From positions 1 to 64,000 of the forward strand of contig NZ_JACIAH010000001.1 in NCBI RefSeq assembly GCF_014194695.1: a stretch of DNA of 64,000 nucleotides. The letters run 5' to 3'. The number at the start of each line of letters is the position of its first letter. Position 1 is the stretch's first letter. The position numbers were made by a program, and so were the translations under genes. The notes beneath the pieces were generated by a model. That model saw only the letters and a program-made list of their open reading frames with translations, made no database searches and had not been told where the DNA came from. Positions 62,923-64,000 of the stretch are shown in pieces. This DNA is from Rhizobium sp. BK399 (GTDB lineage Bacteria; Pseudomonadota; Alphaproteobacteria; Rhizobiales; Rhizobiaceae).

Positions 62923-64000
62923 ATGTCTCAGCCGCGAAACGGCACAACACCAGGCGATGTCGAGGAAATCCATTGGCCTTCCCTGGTGGCAGCCGTCTCG
63001 TCCATCTCGGCTGTCGGCATAGCAATCGGCCTCGGACTTCCACTTCTCAGCATCATTCTCGAAAAGCGCGGCATTCCCTCGACGCTTATTGGACTGAATA
63101 CGGCGATGGCGGGCGTTGCCGCGATGGCGGCGGCTCCGATCACCACGAAGCTGGCACACAAATACGGCGTCGCTCCGACCATGATATGGGCCGTGCTGAT
63201 CTCAGCCGTAAGTGCGCTTGGGTTCTACTATGCCCAGGATTTCTGGATGTGGTTTCCGCTGCGTTTCGCCTTTCACGGCGCAACAACGACGCTGTTCATC
63301 CTGTCGGAATTCTGGATCAACGCAGCCTCGCCGCCCTCCAAACGGGGCTTTGTGCTCGGGATCTATGCCACCGTTCTCTCACTGGGGTTTGCGGGCGGAC
63401 CACTGCTCTTTTCTATTCTTGGCAGCGATGGCGTGCTGCCGTTTGCCGTCGGCGCCTGTGCCGTCCTACTGGCTGCCATTCCGATCTATATCGCACGGTA
63501 CGAGAGCCCGGTCCTCGAAGAGAAGCCGGAACTGCATTTCATGCGCTATGTCTTCTTGGTACCGAGCGCAACGGCTGCCGTCTTCATCTTCGGTGCCGTC
63601 GAAGCCGGTGGCCTGGCGCTGTTCCCGATTTACGCAGTGCGCGCCGCCTTTACCGAATCGCAGGCAGCCCTGCTGCTGACGGTAATGGGAATCGGTAATG
63701 TGATCTTTCAGATCCCCGTCGGCTTGCTTTCAGACCGGATGAAGGACAAGCGACCGCTGCTGGCCGCTATGGCCTTCATGGGCCTGATCGGTTCTCTGAT
63801 GCTGCCGATCCTCGTTCACAGCTGGGTTCTGATGGCTGCGGTTCTGCTCTTCTGGGGCGGCTGTGTCGCAGGGCTCTATACCGTTGGCCTCAGTCACTTG
63901 GGCTCGCGCCTGACCGGTTCGGACCTTGCTGCCGCCAACGCGGCCTTTGTGTTCTGTTATGCAGTAGGGACCGTGGCTGGGCCGCAGGTGATCGGCGCCG
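62923..64000 (+). CDS. Major facilitator superfamily transporter (3' end outside window)
   Basis: The first 359 residues of a protein with about ten visible hydrophobic segments. Loop 2-3 reads Ala-Pro-Ile-Thr-Thr-Lys-Leu-Ala-His-Lys-Tyr-Gly and the second-half equivalent reads Gly-Leu-Leu-Ser-Asp-Arg-Met-Lys-Asp-Lys-Arg, both MFS signatures. It resembles the YcaD/UMF-type group of sugar or unknown-substrate MFS carriers. AAGGATGG precedes ATG 62923. The frame is still open at the window edge. Confidence 0.88.
   Translation, partial: MSQPRNGTTPGDVEEIHWPSLVAAVSSISAVGIAIGLGLPLLSIILEKRGIPSTLIGLNTAMAGVAAMAAAPITTKLAHKYGVAPTMIWAVLISAVSALGFYYAQDFWMWFPLRFAFHGATTTLFILSEFWINAASPPSKRGFVLGIYATVLSLGFAGGPLLFSILGSDGVLPFAVGACAVLLAAIPIYIARYESPVLEEKPELHFMRYVFLVPSATAAVFIFGAVEAGGLALFPIYAVRAAFTESQAALLLTVMGIGNVIFQIPVGLLSDRMKDKRPLLAAMAFMGLIGSLMLPILVHSWVLMAAVLLFWGGCVAGLYTVGLSHLGSRLTGSDLAAANAAFVFCYAVGTVAGPQVIGA

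Overview
The window looks like DNA from a rhizobium or close relative (Rhizobiaceae, Alphaproteobacteria). This rests on recognisable families: a short second FtsZ (FtsZ2), an NDUFA12-type complex I protein, a DUF2155 protein, aroQ-accB-accC-aat in a row, gatCAB split around small genes, pyrB-pyrC-plsY-dprA-topA-rnr, and FixJ-type two-component proteins. No species call is possible from sequence reading alone.

The window has two parts. About 1-28.7 kb is accessory and visibly eroded. It opens with a transposase tail and holds at least four gene remnants or damaged genes: an NDH-2 with an internal deletion, a cydB tail, a frameshifted epoxide hydrolase head and a frameshifted pdhA head. Intact genes are mostly redox and central-carbon enzymes (malic enzyme, pyruvate:quinone oxidoreductase, acetolactate synthase, 2-oxoglutarate dehydrogenase E1, a MOSC-reductase-ferredoxin fusion), transporters (AEC family, TehA family, EmrAB-like efflux) and regulators (FixJ-like, lone receiver, GlxA-like AraC, ArsR, TetR, and a GAF-PAS sensor kinase). 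Long gene-poor gaps separate them.

The main observation is a recurring DNA element in those gaps. Eight copies of a 20-base sequence, consensus CCGAYACCATCGTACAATAG, sit upstream of the malic enzyme operon, both response regulator genes (two copies before the second), the epoxide hydrolase remnant/TehA gene, the MOSC-reductase gene and sucA; one more lies near the sensor kinase. Seven of the eight point at the start of a neighbouring gene. I found none by eye in the core half. Orphan kinase, orphan regulators and a shared box suggest one signalling system controlling a scattered set of metabolic genes. That link is inference.

From about 29 kb on the content is ordinary chromosome. 29-34 kb has a haloperoxidase-type hydrolase, a Tat-exported metallo-beta-lactamase-fold protein, small stress-type genes (one behind a GGAAC-N17-CGTT promoter), ftsZ2 and panE. 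35-45 kb has an aminotransferase, a DsbA-like protein, aroQ, accBC, aat, small proteins, acetyltransferases and gatB. 45-50 kb has gatA-gatC, a UPF0173 hydrolase, ruvX and a self-operated TetR gene. 50-64 kb has an acetyltransferase, an AidB-like dehydrogenase, pyrB with a catalytically degenerate pyrC, plsY, dprA, topA, rnr, a DUF983 protein and the start of an MFS transporter cut by the window edge. No rRNA, tRNA or CRISPR array was seen.
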